Source of the DNA: Photobacterium angustum
GTDB taxonomy: Bacteria > Pseudomonadota > Gammaproteobacteria > Enterobacterales > Vibrionaceae
DNA length: 64,000 nucleotides
Assembly (NCBI RefSeq): GCF_002954615.1
Contig: NZ_MSCJ01000001.1
Coordinates: 2,170,001 to 2,234,000, forward strand
Reading direction: 5' to 3'
This document shows, piece after piece, positions 40,715-50,527 of this stretch. Each line of letters begins with the position of its first letter. Within the stretch, counting starts at the first letter, position 1. The notes under the pieces were generated by a model. It was not told where the DNA came from and did no database searches. It saw nothing but the letters and a program-made list of their open reading frames with translations. A program made the translations under genes and the position numbers.

Positions 40715-40725
40715 GCACTATTTTT

Positions 40726-40765
40726 CAGGCGGTTATCAATACCGCCTGTCTTCTTATTCTCTTTA
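40726..40765 (+). terminator. Probable intrinsic terminator of ybeD
   Basis: Stem CAGGCGGT/ACCGCCTG followed by a T-rich but interrupted tail (TCTTCTTATTC). Confidence 0.6.
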
Positions 40766-40901
40766 CGTTTCTTATAATCCTCATTTATTATCCATAACTC
40801 CTTCATCAGTCGTTAACATTACATCCGCAACAAGTTTAGGTATAATGCCCTGACCTAGCCTTCTTTATGATTGGCATCTTAATTATTATCTGGGTAGTAC
40901 A

Positions 40902-41552
40902 TTGCAAACAGCTCTTATTATTAAAAACCTTGGCCGTTGCGATTACCAAGCGACGTACGATGCCATGCATGACTTCACCAATAATCGAACTGAAGACTCG
41001 GCAGATGAAATCTGGCTAGTTGAACATTCACCTGTTTTCACTCAAGGACAGGCAGGCAAAGTCGAACACTTGCTCAACACAGGCGATATCCCTGTTGTTC
41101 AAAGTGATCGTGGTGGTCAAGTAACCTATCATGGTCCCGGACAACAAGTGGCTTATATCTTGATCGATTTACGCCGGAAAAAATTAGGTGTACGTGAATT
41201 AGTTACGCACATCGAAAATACAGTAATCAATACTTTATCCCACTTTGGGATTAGCTCTAACGCTCGCCCTGATGCACCTGGTGTGTATGTTAATAATCAA
41301 AAAATATGCTCATTAGGATTACGGATCAGACGTGGGTGCTCTTTTCACGGTCTGGCACTCAATATAAATATGGATCTGGCGCCTTTTCTTCGTATAAACC
41401 CTTGCGGTTATGCTGGAATGGAAATGACACAAACTGCGTCATTAAATGGCCCAACTGAACTGACGGAAGTTCAGCCTGTACTCGTTGAAGAATTAACTAA
41501 ATTACTCGATTATCCGAAAATCGAGTGGATGACGGAAAGCAATCAACCATGA
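40902..41552 (+). CDS. lipB: Octanoyl-[ACP]-protein N-octanoyltransferase
   Basis: A 216-residue enzyme that moves octanoate from acyl carrier protein to lipoyl domains. The motifs [13 protein letters not shown], the catalytic Lys in [15 protein letters not shown], and the catalytic Cys in NPCGYAGM are present. TTG start at 40902, preceded by a weak GGGTAG. Its stop overlaps the lipA ATG (ATGA at 41549-41552). Confidence 0.95.
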   Translation: MQTALIIKNLGRCDYQATYDAMHDFTNNRTEDSADEIWLVEHSPVFTQGQAGKVEHLLNTGDIPVVQSDRGGQVTYHGPGQQVAYILIDLRRKKLGVRELVTHIENTVINTLSHFGISSNARPDAPGVYVNNQKICSLGLRIRRGCSFHGLALNINMDLAPFLRINPCGYAGMEMTQTASLNGPTELTEVQPVLVEELTKLLDYPKIEWMTESNQP

Positions 41553-42520
41553 GTAAACCAATTAAAATTGAACAAGGCGTCAAATATCGCGATGCCGATA
41601 AAATGGCATTGATCCCAGTTCGTAATGTTGCGAATGAAGAAGCGCCAAAAGAAGTATTACGTAAACCTGAGTGGATGAAAATCAAGCTACCGTCTGATAG
41701 TAAGCGTATTCAGGAAATCAAATCTGCCCTACGTAAAAACAAACTTCACTCAGTCTGTGAAGAGGCTTCTTGCCCGAATTTAGCCGAATGTTTTAACCAC
41801 GGTACAGCTACCTTTATGATATTAGGTGCTATTTGTACCCGTCGTTGCCCATTCTGCGACGTTGCTCATGGTCGTCCTCTACCACCGAATGCAGAAGAGC
41901 CTGCGCATTTAGCACAGACAATCGCAGATATGAAGCTACGTTATGTAGTTGTCACTTCTGTTGACCGTGACGATCTGCGTGATGGTGGCGCACAACATTT
42001 CGTTGACTGTATTACTGAGATTAGAGCCAAAAACCCAAGCATTCATATTGAAACATTAGTGCCTGATTTCCGTGGCCGTATGGAGCGCGCACTAGAGATC
42101 TTCCGTGATACCGCACCTAATGTTTTTAACCACAACTTAGAAACGGCACCACGCCTGTACCGTAAGGCGCGCCCTGGTGCTAACTACCAGTGGTCATTGG
42201 ATTTATTGAAAAAATTCAAAGAGCTTCATCCTGATGTACCGACTAAATCGGGTGTAATGATGGGCTTAGGTGAAACCAAAGAAGAAATAATTCAAGTATT
42301 AAAAGATCTTCGTGCTCATGGCGTTACCATGCTGACACTGGGGCAATATTTAGCACCAAGCCGTCACCACTTACCGGTTGAGCGTTATGTACCGCCAGAA
42401 GAGTTTGATGAACTTAAAGAAATCGCTCTCGATCTTGGCTTTACGCACGCAGCATGTGGACCATTTGTACGATCGTCGTACCACGCCGATCTACAAGCAC
42501 AAGGTGTAGAGATTAAATAA
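41549..42520 (+). CDS. lipA: Lipoyl synthase
   Basis: A 323-residue radical-SAM enzyme that inserts two sulfurs into the octanoyl chain made available by LipB. The auxiliary cluster is [12 protein letters not shown], and the radical-SAM motif is CTRRCPFC. The C-terminal RSSYHAD carries the conserved serine ligand. GTG at 41525 is in frame, but ATG at 41549 matches the E. coli start (MSKPI). Overlaps lipB by four bases. Confidence 0.97.
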   Translation: MSKPIKIEQGVKYRDADKMALIPVRNVANEEAPKEVLRKPEWMKIKLPSDSKRIQEIKSALRKNKLHSVCEEASCPNLAECFNHGTATFMILGAICTRRCPFCDVAHGRPLPPNAEEPAHLAQTIADMKLRYVVVTSVDRDDLRDGGAQHFVDCITEIRAKNPSIHIETLVPDFRGRMERALEIFRDTAPNVFNHNLETAPRLYRKARPGANYQWSLDLLKKFKELHPDVPTKSGVMMGLGETKEEIIQVLKDLRAHGVTMLTLGQYLAPSRHHLPVERYVPPEEFDELKEIALDLGFTHAACGPFVRSSYHADLQAQGVEIK

Positions 42521-42559
42521 TATCTCAACATACTATGGCGTAAGCTAAAAATTAAATAT

Positions 42560-42595
42560 AAAAAAACCGCTTTAAATAAAGCGGTTTTTTTTATG
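42560..42595. terminator. Bidirectional terminator between lipA and bamC
   Basis: Stem AACCGCTTTA/TAAAGCGGTT flanked by A and T runs, serving the convergent lipA and bamC genes. Confidence 0.93.
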
Positions 42596-42609
42596 ACAAA
42601 AATAACTAA

Positions 42610-43620
42610 TTATTTCTGAAAACTTGCTGCAAAAGCGGGGGCCGCTGATTCTAAAATTTCACCGGTCACAGGTTTACCATCATTATCAGTAATATTAATT
42701 GACGTACGATTACCAAGATCACCAACTAAGATACGGTACTTATCATCAGTTAATTTCATCGGTTTAGTCCCTATTTTTTGCCAGAACTCATCATTAGGCT
42801 CACGGTACTTAACATCAATCAAACCTTGTGAACGGTTACGATCTTCAATAGTAAAGCCAAGTTTTTCTAACGCTTTAGGTAAACGTTCCCACATATCACT
42901 ATAAGGTGCACGAGCAATAAGTACAGGGAAACCGCTGCGGTCCATACCCATTGAAATAGGGATATTTTTTAGCTGCTCAGCCGCTGCTAAACGTGCTTGC
43001 TCACGAATAGTCTCATCGTATTTCGACATCACCAAGTTAGTCATCAAAATACTGTAACGACGTTTATTATTCGCAGTAACAGGCATCGTTTTACCATCTT
43101 CACGCCAATCCGTTAAGATAATACGGTAACTATTCGTCTCAGGTGATTTCTCAATACTATAGCGACTGCCCACTTCATGATCTTCATCTTCATTTGTCCA
43201 GCTTACCCAATCAGTATCAATACGATCAGCACTTTGCTTTGCAATACCAATGTTATTTTTACTGATCAAATTTTGGGTAACTTGCCATAGTTTGGTTAAA
43301 TCAGAAGTACGAGGAAGTTGGACTGTTACACCATCTTGGTCCACGTTAGAGCGCATACCAGGGATCAGATTAAGCACCTGTTGCGGTGGGCGAATATCAA
43401 CGCTAGCACCAACATCACCAGCAAACGCCTTACTCGGAATCGCGTAATTGGCATTACTAAAAGGCATAGCTCCTGTTGGCAACGTCCATGATTCTAAAGG
43501 TTGAGTATCAAGATAGTTAAAATCTTGATTAGCCTGACGACGAGACTCTGCCCCACCAGAACAAGCAGATAAACTGGTTACCACGAATGCAGCTAGTGCT
43601 AGTCGATATTTATAATTCAT
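42610..43620 (-). CDS. bamC: Outer membrane assembly lipoprotein BamC
   Basis: A 336-residue lipoprotein of the BAM complex that folds outer membrane barrels. The signal peptide ends in lipobox SLSAC (Cys about 20). It has an unstructured N-terminal segment and two helix-grip domains. It lies 31 bases downstream of dapA on the same strand, the conserved dapA-bamC order. BepA elsewhere in the window acts on the same complex. Confidence 0.94.
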   Translation of the reverse strand: MNYKYRLALAAFVVTSLSACSGGAESRRQANQDFNYLDTQPLESWTLPTGAMPFSNANYAIPSKAFAGDVGASVDIRPPQQVLNLIPGMRSNVDQDGVTVQLPRTSDLTKLWQVTQNLISKNNIGIAKQSADRIDTDWVSWTNEDEDHEVGSRYSIEKSPETNSYRIILTDWREDGKTMPVTANNKRRYSILMTNLVMSKYDETIREQARLAAAEQLKNIPISMGMDRSGFPVLIARAPYSDMWERLPKALEKLGFTIEDRNRSQGLIDVKYREPNDEFWQKIGTKPMKLTDDKYRILVGDLGNRTSINITDNDGKPVTGEILESAAPAFAASFQK

Positions 43621-43651
43621 TTATGCTCCTGCGCTCCTACGCTTGTGCAAC

Positions 43652-44530
43652 TTAAAGCACACCGGCATCCAAAAGAGCCTGTTTAACAATCGGTTGCTGT
43701 GACTCGCTTAATACAGTTAGCGGTAGTCGTAATTCACCATTATCAATCAAACCTAACTGATGAGCGGCCCATTTCACTGGAATAGGGTTAGCTTCAACAA
43801 ACAGATGACTGTGTAATGGCATTAAACGCTCATTAATTTCTCGTGCAGCGTCAATTTGGCCACTTAATGCGAGTGTAAACATTTGAGCCATATCTGCAGC
43901 GGCAATATTTGCCGTAACAGAAATAACACCGTGACCACCTTCAGCGACAAAATCTACGGCTGTAGCGTCATCACCGCTTAATTGGATGAAATCTTCGCCA
44001 CAAAGTTCCCGTGTTTTTTTCACACGAGATAAATCAGCTGTCGCATCTTTAATACCAATAATATTATCGATTTTAGCTAAACGTGCGACAGTTTCAGGTA
44101 ATAAGTCTACCGCAGTTCGTCCCGGTACATTGTAAAGAATTTGCGGAATATCTGTTGCTTCAGCAATAGCTTTATAATGTTGGAATAAACCTTCTTGGGT
44201 TGGCTTATTATAGTACGGTGTAACACTTAAACATGCTGCTACACCCGTGCCAGAAAAAAGCTTGGTAATAGTGATGGCTTCATGCGTCGCATTTGCGCCT
44301 GTACCTGCAATAACAGGAACTCGTCCATCAACATATTCCAATGTTTTTAAAACAACCTTGATATGCTCATCAACGGTAAGTGTTGCAGACTCTCCCGTGG
44401 TACCCACGGCAATAATCGCACTTGTTCCTGCGTTAATATGATAATCCACCAGCGTTTTCAAACCGACGTAATCTACTTCGCCTGCTGAATCTAGTGGAGT
44501 TAATAGCGCAACCATGCTTCCTTTAAACAT
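43652..44530 (-). CDS. dapA: 4-hydroxy-tetrahydrodipicolinate synthase
   Basis: A 292-residue TIM-barrel enzyme that condenses pyruvate with aspartate semialdehyde in lysine and diaminopimelate synthesis. Schiff-base Lys in [11 protein letters not shown], catalytic Tyr in ILYNVPGRT, and TTGESATL binding pyruvate. An ATG at 44536 is also in frame, but GAGGGGG is better placed for the ATG at 44530, which also gives E. coli's length. Confidence 0.97.
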   Translation of the reverse strand: MFKGSMVALLTPLDSAGEVDYVGLKTLVDYHINAGTSAIIAVGTTGESATLTVDEHIKVVLKTLEYVDGRVPVIAGTGANATHEAITITKLFSGTGVAACLSVTPYYNKPTQEGLFQHYKAIAEATDIPQILYNVPGRTAVDLLPETVARLAKIDNIIGIKDATADLSRVKKTRELCGEDFIQLSGDDATAVDFVAEGGHGVISVTANIAAADMAQMFTLALSGQIDAAREINERLMPLHSHLFVEANPIPVKWAAHQLGLIDNGELRLPLTVLSESQQPIVKQALLDAGVL

Positions 44531-44867
44531 GTCCATCCCCCTCTTCTTATATATCCAAACGGCTCTCTCAACATAACCTTGTGGGGCTGTATGCTAAAGC
44601 CGTTAGGGTATAACTTTGTCATGGTACTTTTGAGTGACTATAAACTCAAGCAAAGGCTGATTGAAAACAGTGAACTAACAGGCTTTATCGTCTTCTTTCA
44701 TCACAATTTTGTACTTTGAAACTTAAATCTCAATAAACCTAATAACCTTTCTCATTTTTTGCTTAAAAATCAGTCAAATTTCACCTCAACAGTAAGGACT
44801 ATTGTCATTAAATTTGCCATCGTATCAATAACAGTCTGTGCTAACATGTTTAGATTATAATTTTACA
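44531..44867. other. Divergent dapA/gcvR intergenic region
   Basis: About 335 bases without a gene. A perfect TATAAT (44856-44861) stands just before gcvR. No terminator-like hairpin, small ORF or riboswitch pattern was seen, and in particular no lysine-element structure I can recognise before dapA. Confidence 0.4.
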
Positions 44868-45419
44868 ATGAAGACCAATATGGAACACTACCTTGTCATC
44901 ACAGCTGTAGGTACTGATCGCCCAGGTATCTCTGATGAAATCACTCACCTTGTGACTCAATGTGGCTGTAATATCGTAGATAGCCGCATTGCCCTGTTTG
45001 GTTCTGAGTTTACCTTGATCATGTTGTTATCAGGTAATAACAATGCAATATCTCGAATTGAATCGACCTTGCCATTAAAAGGGCAAGAGCATGATCTTAT
45101 TACTGTTATAAAACGTACGAGTAAACACCAACAGCGCTTTTTCCCTTATACCGCTGATTTCCATATTGAAGCTAATGATAGCCCAGGTTTAATTAAGCAA
45201 TTTACTCACTTTATGGCGAGCCGACATATCGATATTTCGACGCTTAGCGCCAATACCGTTGAAAGCCAAACAGTGGGTACAATGAATCAACTTGTTTTGC
45301 AAATTAGCACAAATTTACCTGAAGACTGTAATCTGATGACACTGCAAGAGGAATTTGAAACCTTGTGCCAGAGCTTATCAGCAAAAGGGTCTGTGAATTT
45401 TATTGGTCATACACATTAA
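44868..45419 (+). CDS. gcvR: Glycine cleavage system repressor GcvR
   Basis: A protein of about 183 residues with two ACT domains, starting HYLVITAVGTDRPGISDEIT. In E. coli GcvR antagonises GcvA and so controls gcvTHP and the sRNA GcvB in response to glycine. The start is uncertain. ATGs at 44868 and 44880 both lack a good Shine-Dalgarno, and a TATAAT ends only six bases before 44868, so the message may have little or no leader. Followed by bcp, as in E. coli. Confidence 0.9.
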   Translation: MKTNMEHYLVITAVGTDRPGISDEITHLVTQCGCNIVDSRIALFGSEFTLIMLLSGNNNAISRIESTLPLKGQEHDLITVIKRTSKHQQRFFPYTADFHIEANDSPGLIKQFTHFMASRHIDISTLSANTVESQTVGTMNQLVLQISTNLPEDCNLMTLQEEFETLCQSLSAKGSVNFIGHTH

Positions 45420-45512
45420 CGAAAGCAAAAATAACAAAACTTTCATTATCAGCCTCATGTTCGTTCAACATGCAATGCATCGCGATACGATAACTAAAAG
45501 GATATTATACTT

Positions 45513-45977
45513 ATGAATACGCTCACAGCTGGCATGCCTGCACCTGCCTTTACTTTAATGAATCAAGATAACGAGCCTGTTAGCCTCAGTGATTTTAAAG
45601 GTAAAAAAGTTCTTGCTTACTTTTACCCTAAAGCAATGACTCCAGGTTGTACGGTACAGGCATGTGGACTACGTGACAGCAAAGCCGAGCTTGATGAAAA
45701 AAATGTAGTCGTACTGGGTATTAGTATTGATGCGGTAAAACGTCTACCAAAATTTATCGAGCGCGATAACCTAAACTTCACCCTTTTATCTGATGAAGAT
45801 CATGCCGTCGCTGATCAGTTCGGTGTTTGGGGACTGAAGAAGTTTATGGGTAAAGAATATGACGGCTTACACCGCATCAGCTTTTTAATTAATGAAAGCG
45901 GTATGATTGAGCACGTATTTAATAAGTTTAAAACAAAAGATCACCACCAAGTGGTACTTGATTATTTAAATCAATAA
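45513..45977 (+). CDS. bcp: Thiol peroxidase Bcp (peroxiredoxin)
   Basis: A 154-residue atypical peroxiredoxin that reduces peroxides with thioredoxin. The peroxidatic Cys is in TPGCTVQAC, with the resolving Cys five residues later in the Bcp pattern. ATG at 45513 follows AAGGAT. Conserved gcvR-bcp pair. Confidence 0.95.
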   Translation: MNTLTAGMPAPAFTLMNQDNEPVSLSDFKGKKVLAYFYPKAMTPGCTVQACGLRDSKAELDEKNVVVLGISIDAVKRLPKFIERDNLNFTLLSDEDHAVADQFGVWGLKKFMGKEYDGLHRISFLINESGMIEHVFNKFKTKDHHQVVLDYLNQ

Positions 45978-46000
45978 TCGCTTAGGTTTTAATTAGATAT

Positions 46001-46028
46001 AAAAAAGGCCGTTTTCACGGCCTTTTTA
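46001..46028. terminator. Bidirectional terminator between bcp and perM
   Basis: Stem AAAAGGCCGT-type arm with ACGGCCTTTT, GC core AGGCCG/CGGCCT, with A and T runs on both sides. Serves convergent genes and ends at the perM stop. Confidence 0.88.
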
Positions 46029-47114
46029 CTACACTTTTTCTGACACATCAGAGGATGATAAATTATTATCGCTCGCAGGTAATGCTCCCCACACGGCTTT
46101 AACTAATGTCGCTAATGGGATAGCAAAAAATACCCCCCAAAATCCCCATAAACCGCCAAAAACCAACACAGCAACAATAATTGCGACAGGGTGTAGATTT
46201 ACCGCTTCAGAAAATAGAACTGGTACTAATACATTGCCATCTAACATTTGAATAATGCCATATGCCAGTAATAACCACCAAAAATCTGGCGTCCAGCCCC
46301 ACTGGAATAATCCAACCATAGCAACAGGAACCGTTACAGCTGCCGCGCCAATGTAAGGTATAAGAACAGAAAGCCCTACTAACACGCCTAATAATACTGC
46401 ATAGCGTAAATCCATTACTTCAAATGTGACATAACTTGCAATGCCAACAATAATAATTTCAGTTACTTTGCCTCGAATATAATTAGAGATCTGCTGATTC
46501 ATCTCGCTGCCAACTTTGCTGGCTAAACGACGATTTTGAGGCAAAATGTTTAATAACGTGCGCAACATTTCGTCTTTATCTTTAAGTAAAAAGAAAACAA
46601 GCAATGGCACTAAGATAAGATATACCCCAATTGTTGCTAAACTGACTAGTGATGCAAATGAGCCTTTTACAACACTTTCGCCCAGCCCTAACACCTTCTC
46701 ACGCAATGTAGTCATGAAATCCACCACTTGAGCCGGCTGAACAAAATCAGGGTAGCGTTCTGGTAAGCTAGATACATAGATTTGAAGATCGTTAAACATC
46801 TTCGGCACATCAGCACTTAAATTGGTAATTTGATGCCAAATCGTCGGCACTAAACCAAATAAAGCAAGCACCATTAACCCTGCAAAGACCAATAGCACGA
46901 TAGCGACTGAAAGGGTTCTTGGCATCCCTAGTTTATTTAACCTTGCAACTGGCCACTCTAATAAGTAAGCCAAAACGATAGCGACTAATAACGGCGTAAT
47001 CAAACTGCCAAAAAAGTAAATAGTAAGAAAGCCGCCGAGAAGAATAACAACAAGGCTTACAGCGTGGGGGTCTGAAAATCGACGCTGATACCAGCGGTTT
47101 AGCATGTGTAACAT
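46029..47114 (-). CDS. perM: AI-2E family transporter PerM (YfgO)
   Basis: A 361-residue inner membrane protein of the AI-2 exporter-like family, with about eight membrane segments and a large central loop (residues about 85-150). The conserved segment LIPYIGAAAVTVPVAM lies near residue 250. Members export small molecules or exchange cations. The substrate here is unknown, and the AI-2 link is not proven for PerM. Same strand as, and eight bases after, the TusA-like gene. Confidence 0.88.
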   Translation of the reverse strand: MLHMLNRWYQRRFSDPHAVSLVVILLGGFLTIYFFGSLITPLLVAIVLAYLLEWPVARLNKLGMPRTLSVAIVLLVFAGLMVLALFGLVPTIWHQITNLSADVPKMFNDLQIYVSSLPERYPDFVQPAQVVDFMTTLREKVLGLGESVVKGSFASLVSLATIGVYLILVPLLVFFLLKDKDEMLRTLLNILPQNRRLASKVGSEMNQQISNYIRGKVTEIIIVGIASYVTFEVMDLRYAVLLGVLVGLSVLIPYIGAAAVTVPVAMVGLFQWGWTPDFWWLLLAYGIIQMLDGNVLVPVLFSEAVNLHPVAIIVAVLVFGGLWGFWGVFFAIPLATLVKAVWGALPASDNNLSSSDVSEKV

Positions 47115-47122
47115 GTTGAGCT

Positions 47123-47347
47123 CTATCCTTTTTTCACCATCATGATCAGTTGAGTATTATCATCAACTAAGATATCGGTAACATATCCATTATTATGCAA
47201 GAAACAAGTGATATCACTTCTTGCGCCGCTGTCTGAAATTCGTATTTCTAACCCTTGATTGGGAAGAAGTGTTGAGCATGCGCGTTTAGCTAACAATAAA
47301 GCCAGTGGACAACGTTCGGCCATTAGATCAAGCGATATAATTTCCAT
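47123..47347 (-). CDS. TusA/SirA-like small sulfurtransferase homologue
   Basis: A 74-residue protein with the TusA fold pattern: an N-terminal Cys-Pro in ERCPLALLLAKRA, then GLEIRISDSGA and a C-terminal strand ending IMMVKKG. TusA proteins pass persulfide sulfur in tRNA thiolation. Here the canonical CPxP motif reads CPLA, so the second proline is lost while the Cys is kept. Extra cysteines at about residues 25 and 48. Paired with perM and close to bepA, an arrangement I recall from other Vibrionaceae. The role is not known. Confidence 0.75.
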   Translation of the reverse strand: MEIISLDLMAERCPLALLLAKRACSTLLPNQGLEIRISDSGARSDITCFLHNNGYVTDILVDDNTQLIMMVKKG

Positions 47348-47512
47348 TTCATTTAAGTGACAGATATTTTGTATTGCCGTATTGTAACCTCAGCACATAT
47401 AAGATGCGAGATAGAGAAAGGACATGAATCACAATAACGAACCTCTAAAGCATTTCGGTGTCCTAACTTATAGATATTAAAGATAACTCAACAAGGAGGT
47501 TGTACCATTCCC

Positions 47513-48970
47513 ATGTTTCGATTTGCCAATGCACCGACCTATCTTTTGCTTTCTGCTCTTCTTAGTAGCAGTATTCCAGCTATTGCTAGTGATGATAATC
47601 GCTTACCTGAAATGGGAACGACGGCCTCTTCTACGTTAACGATTGATAAAGAACGTGAATATGGCGATGCCTATATGCGAGTTATACGCGCGAGCCAACC
47701 TGTTATCAGCGATCCTTTGCTATCTGATTATGTCCAATCATTAGGACATAAGCTTGTCGCCAATGCGGAAGGTGTACGGACACCTTTTTATTTCTTCTTA
47801 ATTCAAAATTACGAAATCAATGCGTTTGCTTTTTTTGGTGGCCATGTTGCGCTGCATTCTGGATTATTTTTGCATGCACAATCAGAAAGTGAGCTGGCTT
47901 CTGTGCTTGCCCATGAAATCGCCCACGTTACACAGCGTCATTTAGCGCGAAAAATGGAAGCTGACGCAAAAAATTCACCACTGACTGTGGCTGCATTGGT
48001 TGGTTCTTTACTATTAACCGTTGCAGCACCTGAAGCCGGTATTGCAGCCATTCATGCAACGACAGCTGCAAATATACAAGGGCAAATTAATTTTACCCGT
48101 AGTAACGAAAAAGAAGCTGACAGTATAGGCATTAAAACACTCGCCAAAGCAGGCTTTGATGCCCATGCGATGCCACGTTTTTTTGAGCGCTTAGCTGAAC
48201 AATATCGTTACACCTCTAAATTACCGGCAATGCTACTTACTCACCCATTACCAGAGTCTCGCGTCACTGATAGCCGTATGCGTGCACGGAATTACCCTAC
48301 CGTTGTTCTTCCACCCTCTGAGCGATACTTACTTGCGCGCTCACGTGTTGTTGCACGTAATGCAGGTTTTAGTGAAACGTCATCATTAAACTGGCTAAAT
48401 CGAGAATTAAAAAAGGCAGCGCCAAATCGTCGTAAAGAACTCAATTACGGTAAAGCTTTGGTATATATCGATAATGCAAAATATCAACAAGCTCACCAAT
48501 TACTAGATCCATTAATTGCAGGTGAACCCGATAATATTTTCTACATCGATGCTGCAACAGATCTCGATATCAATCAAAAACAATATCAACGTGCTATTTC
48601 TCGCTTAGTAAATGCTCAAAAAAATAATCCCGATAGTAGTGTATTACGAATAAATTTAGCCAATGCATACTTAGAAGCAGGAAAGTATCAACAGAGTATC
48701 CAAATATTAAATCGCTATACCTATGATCACCCTGACGATACAAATGGTTGGGCATTATTGGCAAAAAGTTATGCAAAACTAGGTAATCGTGCAGCTGAAC
48801 TTGCATCGTTTGGTGAATTACTTGCCTTACGAGCACAATGGGACAGAGCTATTAATAATTATATGCAAGCAGCACAAATGGCCAAATTAGGCTCCATGGC
48901 CCAAGCCCGTTATGACGCACGAATTGATCAACTTCGCTTTCAACGTCAAAAATTCAAAGCATTACAATAA
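47513..48970 (+). CDS. bepA: Beta-barrel assembly-enhancing protease BepA
   Basis: A 485-residue periplasmic M48 metalloprotease and chaperone that matures or degrades stalled LptD and BAM substrates. Signal peptide to about residue 26. HEIAH zinc motif near residues 133-137 (LAHEIAHVTQRH), third ligand in NEKEADSIG, and the his-switch region LLTHPLPESR. TPR repeats from about 300 to the end. A strong AAGGAGG lies 13 bases before the ATG, which is a little far. An ATT codon six bases upstream would be better spaced. Confidence 0.95.
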   Translation: MFRFANAPTYLLLSALLSSSIPAIASDDNRLPEMGTTASSTLTIDKEREYGDAYMRVIRASQPVISDPLLSDYVQSLGHKLVANAEGVRTPFYFFLIQNYEINAFAFFGGHVALHSGLFLHAQSESELASVLAHEIAHVTQRHLARKMEADAKNSPLTVAALVGSLLLTVAAPEAGIAAIHATTAANIQGQINFTRSNEKEADSIGIKTLAKAGFDAHAMPRFFERLAEQYRYTSKLPAMLLTHPLPESRVTDSRMRARNYPTVVLPPSERYLLARSRVVARNAGFSETSSLNWLNRELKKAAPNRRKELNYGKALVYIDNAKYQQAHQLLDPLIAGEPDNIFYIDAATDLDINQKQYQRAISRLVNAQKNNPDSSVLRINLANAYLEAGKYQQSIQILNRYTYDHPDDTNGWALLAKSYAKLGNRAAELASFGELLALRAQWDRAINNYMQAAQMAKLGSMAQARYDARIDQLRFQRQKFKALQ

Positions 48971-49060
48971 CGTATTGATTAATTTTAATTTATTATAGAT
49001 CATCGACAATAAATCAATACCAATAAAATACACTGCTAATACAGTCAGTTAGGAGATGTC

Positions 49061-49411
49061 ATGTCAGTCACTATTTATCATAACCCTCGTTGCTCTAAAA
49101 GCCGTGAAACACTGGCGTTATTAGAAGAAAAAGGGATCACACCGACTATAATTAAATACCTAGAACAAACACCAAGCGTAGCTGAACTAGAAACGTTATA
49201 TCGCCAACTAGGCTTGGACTCTGTGCGTAAAATGATGCGTACCAAAGAAGCGGATTATAAAGCCCTTGGACTAGGTAATAATGACCTATCTGATGAGGCA
49301 CTCTTCATTGCAATGAGTACTCATCCAAAGCTAATCGAACGTCCAATTGTGGTACGTGGTGAAAAAGCGGCATTGGGTCGTCCACCTGAGCAAGTATTGG
49401 ATATTTTATAA
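49061..49411 (+). CDS. arsC: ArsC-family arsenate reductase (YfgD-like)
   Basis: A 116-residue thioredoxin-fold protein. The active-site Cys is in NPRCSKSRETL (Cys 11), and the C-terminal part has IERPIVVRGEKAALGRPPE, matching glutaredoxin-dependent ArsC/YfgD proteins. There are no ars operon partners, and the position beside bepA is that of E. coli yfgD, so arsenate resistance is uncertain. ATG at 49061 follows AGGAG. Its stop overlaps the next start. Confidence 0.9.
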   Translation: MSVTIYHNPRCSKSRETLALLEEKGITPTIIKYLEQTPSVAELETLYRQLGLDSVRKMMRTKEADYKALGLGNNDLSDEALFIAMSTHPKLIERPIVVRGEKAALGRPPEQVLDIL

Positions 49412-49986
49412 TGCATAAAATCTTAGTTCTTTATTACAGCCGTCATGGTAATACACGTCAGTTAGCACGACATATTAGTCGTGGTATTGAGCAAGTATCT
49501 GGTTGTGAAGCAGTGCTAAGAACGGTTGCTGAAATCGGTACAAATGATCTTCAGCAATCAAACCTTGATCCTATCGTCAATCATGACGATCTGAAACAAT
49601 GCATTGGTTTAGCGATGGGAAGCCCTGTTCGGTTTGGTAATATGGCAGCGCCATTAAAACACTTTATTGATAGTACTAGCCAAGAATGGTTATCAGGTAC
49701 ATTAATCGATAAACCAGCCTGTGTATTTACCTCATCATCCTCTATGCATGGTGGTCAAGAAACAACGTTACAATCAATGATGTTACCGTTATTGCATCAC
49801 GGCATGCTAATTGTTGGTATCCCTTACTCCGAACCCACTTTGCATACTACGCAACATGGAGGTACCCCCTATGGAGCTTCACATCTCAACACAGGTACTA
49901 ACAAGCAACTCCATAGTGATGAAATTGAACTTGCACAAGCTCTCGGTAAACGGCTTGCACTAACAGCGATGCAACTTCAGCGTTAA
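49411..49986 (+). CDS. wrbA: WrbA-like NAD(P)H:quinone oxidoreductase
   Basis: A 191-residue flavodoxin-fold enzyme expected to reduce quinones with two electrons using FMN. The FMN phosphate loop is YYSRHGNTRQLAR near residue 9, and SPVRFGNMAAPLKHFID and SSSMHGGQETT match WrbA. The start overlaps the arsC stop by one base. Followed five bases on by an unused ATG and then the DUF2069 gene. Confidence 0.88.
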   Translation: MHKILVLYYSRHGNTRQLARHISRGIEQVSGCEAVLRTVAEIGTNDLQQSNLDPIVNHDDLKQCIGLAMGSPVRFGNMAAPLKHFIDSTSQEWLSGTLIDKPACVFTSSSSMHGGQETTLQSMMLPLLHHGMLIVGIPYSEPTLHTTQHGGTPYGASHLNTGTNKQLHSDEIELAQALGKRLALTAMQLQR

Positions 49987-50015
49987 CCCATATGGCTAAC
50001 GAAAAGGAACATTCG

Positions 50016-50447
50016 ATGCCTCCAATGCAACCGCAAACACAATATCTTCACCGCTTTGCATTCTGCGTGAATTTAACTCTTATGCTATGGGTCGCGTTAT
50101 GGCAAATGATCCTCTCTCCCCACCCTCATCTTAATAATTGGGTAATGGCAGTTGTTTGGCTCATTCCTTTACTATTGCCATTACATGGGATGTTAGCAGC
50201 GAAACCTTATACTTACGCATGGTCGAACTTCATTTTAATGTTCTATTTCCTGCATGCTCTGACGCTACTCACTATTGATGAAGGTGAACGCTGGTTAGCC
50301 GGCGTAGAGTTACTACTCGTAACCATCGCTTTTCTCAGTAACATACTTTTTGCACGCGTAAGAGCAAAAGAACTAGGTATAAAACTCCAGCGCCTATCGC
50401 AAGTGGAGCGACAAGAACGCGAACGTTTTGAACCACCTAAAGATTGA
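50016..50447 (+). CDS. DUF2069 membrane protein
   Basis: A 143-residue inner membrane protein with four hydrophobic segments and a charged C-terminal helix rich in Arg and Glu. The family (DUF2069) has no established function. ATG at 49992 is in frame, but AAGGAA precedes the ATG at 50016, so that start is preferred. Third gene of arsC-wrbA-DUF2069, followed by a terminator. Confidence 0.82.
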   Translation: MPPMQPQTQYLHRFAFCVNLTLMLWVALWQMILSPHPHLNNWVMAVVWLIPLLLPLHGMLAAKPYTYAWSNFILMFYFLHALTLLTIDEGERWLAGVELLLVTIAFLSNILFARVRAKELGIKLQRLSQVERQERERFEPPKD

Positions 50448-50477
50448 ACCAATAGCTCGTTCTCTAATAATGAGATA

Positions 50478-50508
50478 TTAAAAAGCCCTCATAATGAGGG
50501 CTTAATTA
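50478..50508. terminator. Terminator between DUF2069 and DUF2066 genes
   Basis: Stem AAGCCCTCAT/ATGAGGGCTT with an A run to the left, giving a T run for minus-strand transcripts, and a weak T-rich tail for the plus strand. Confidence 0.78.
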
Positions 50509-50527
50509 TTGCTATTAACACCGGATT

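Noticed and set aside
48972..49021. Terminator after bepA from a GTATTGATT/AATCAATAC inverted repeat
   Set aside because: The arms are 30 bases apart, AT-rich and not followed by a T run.
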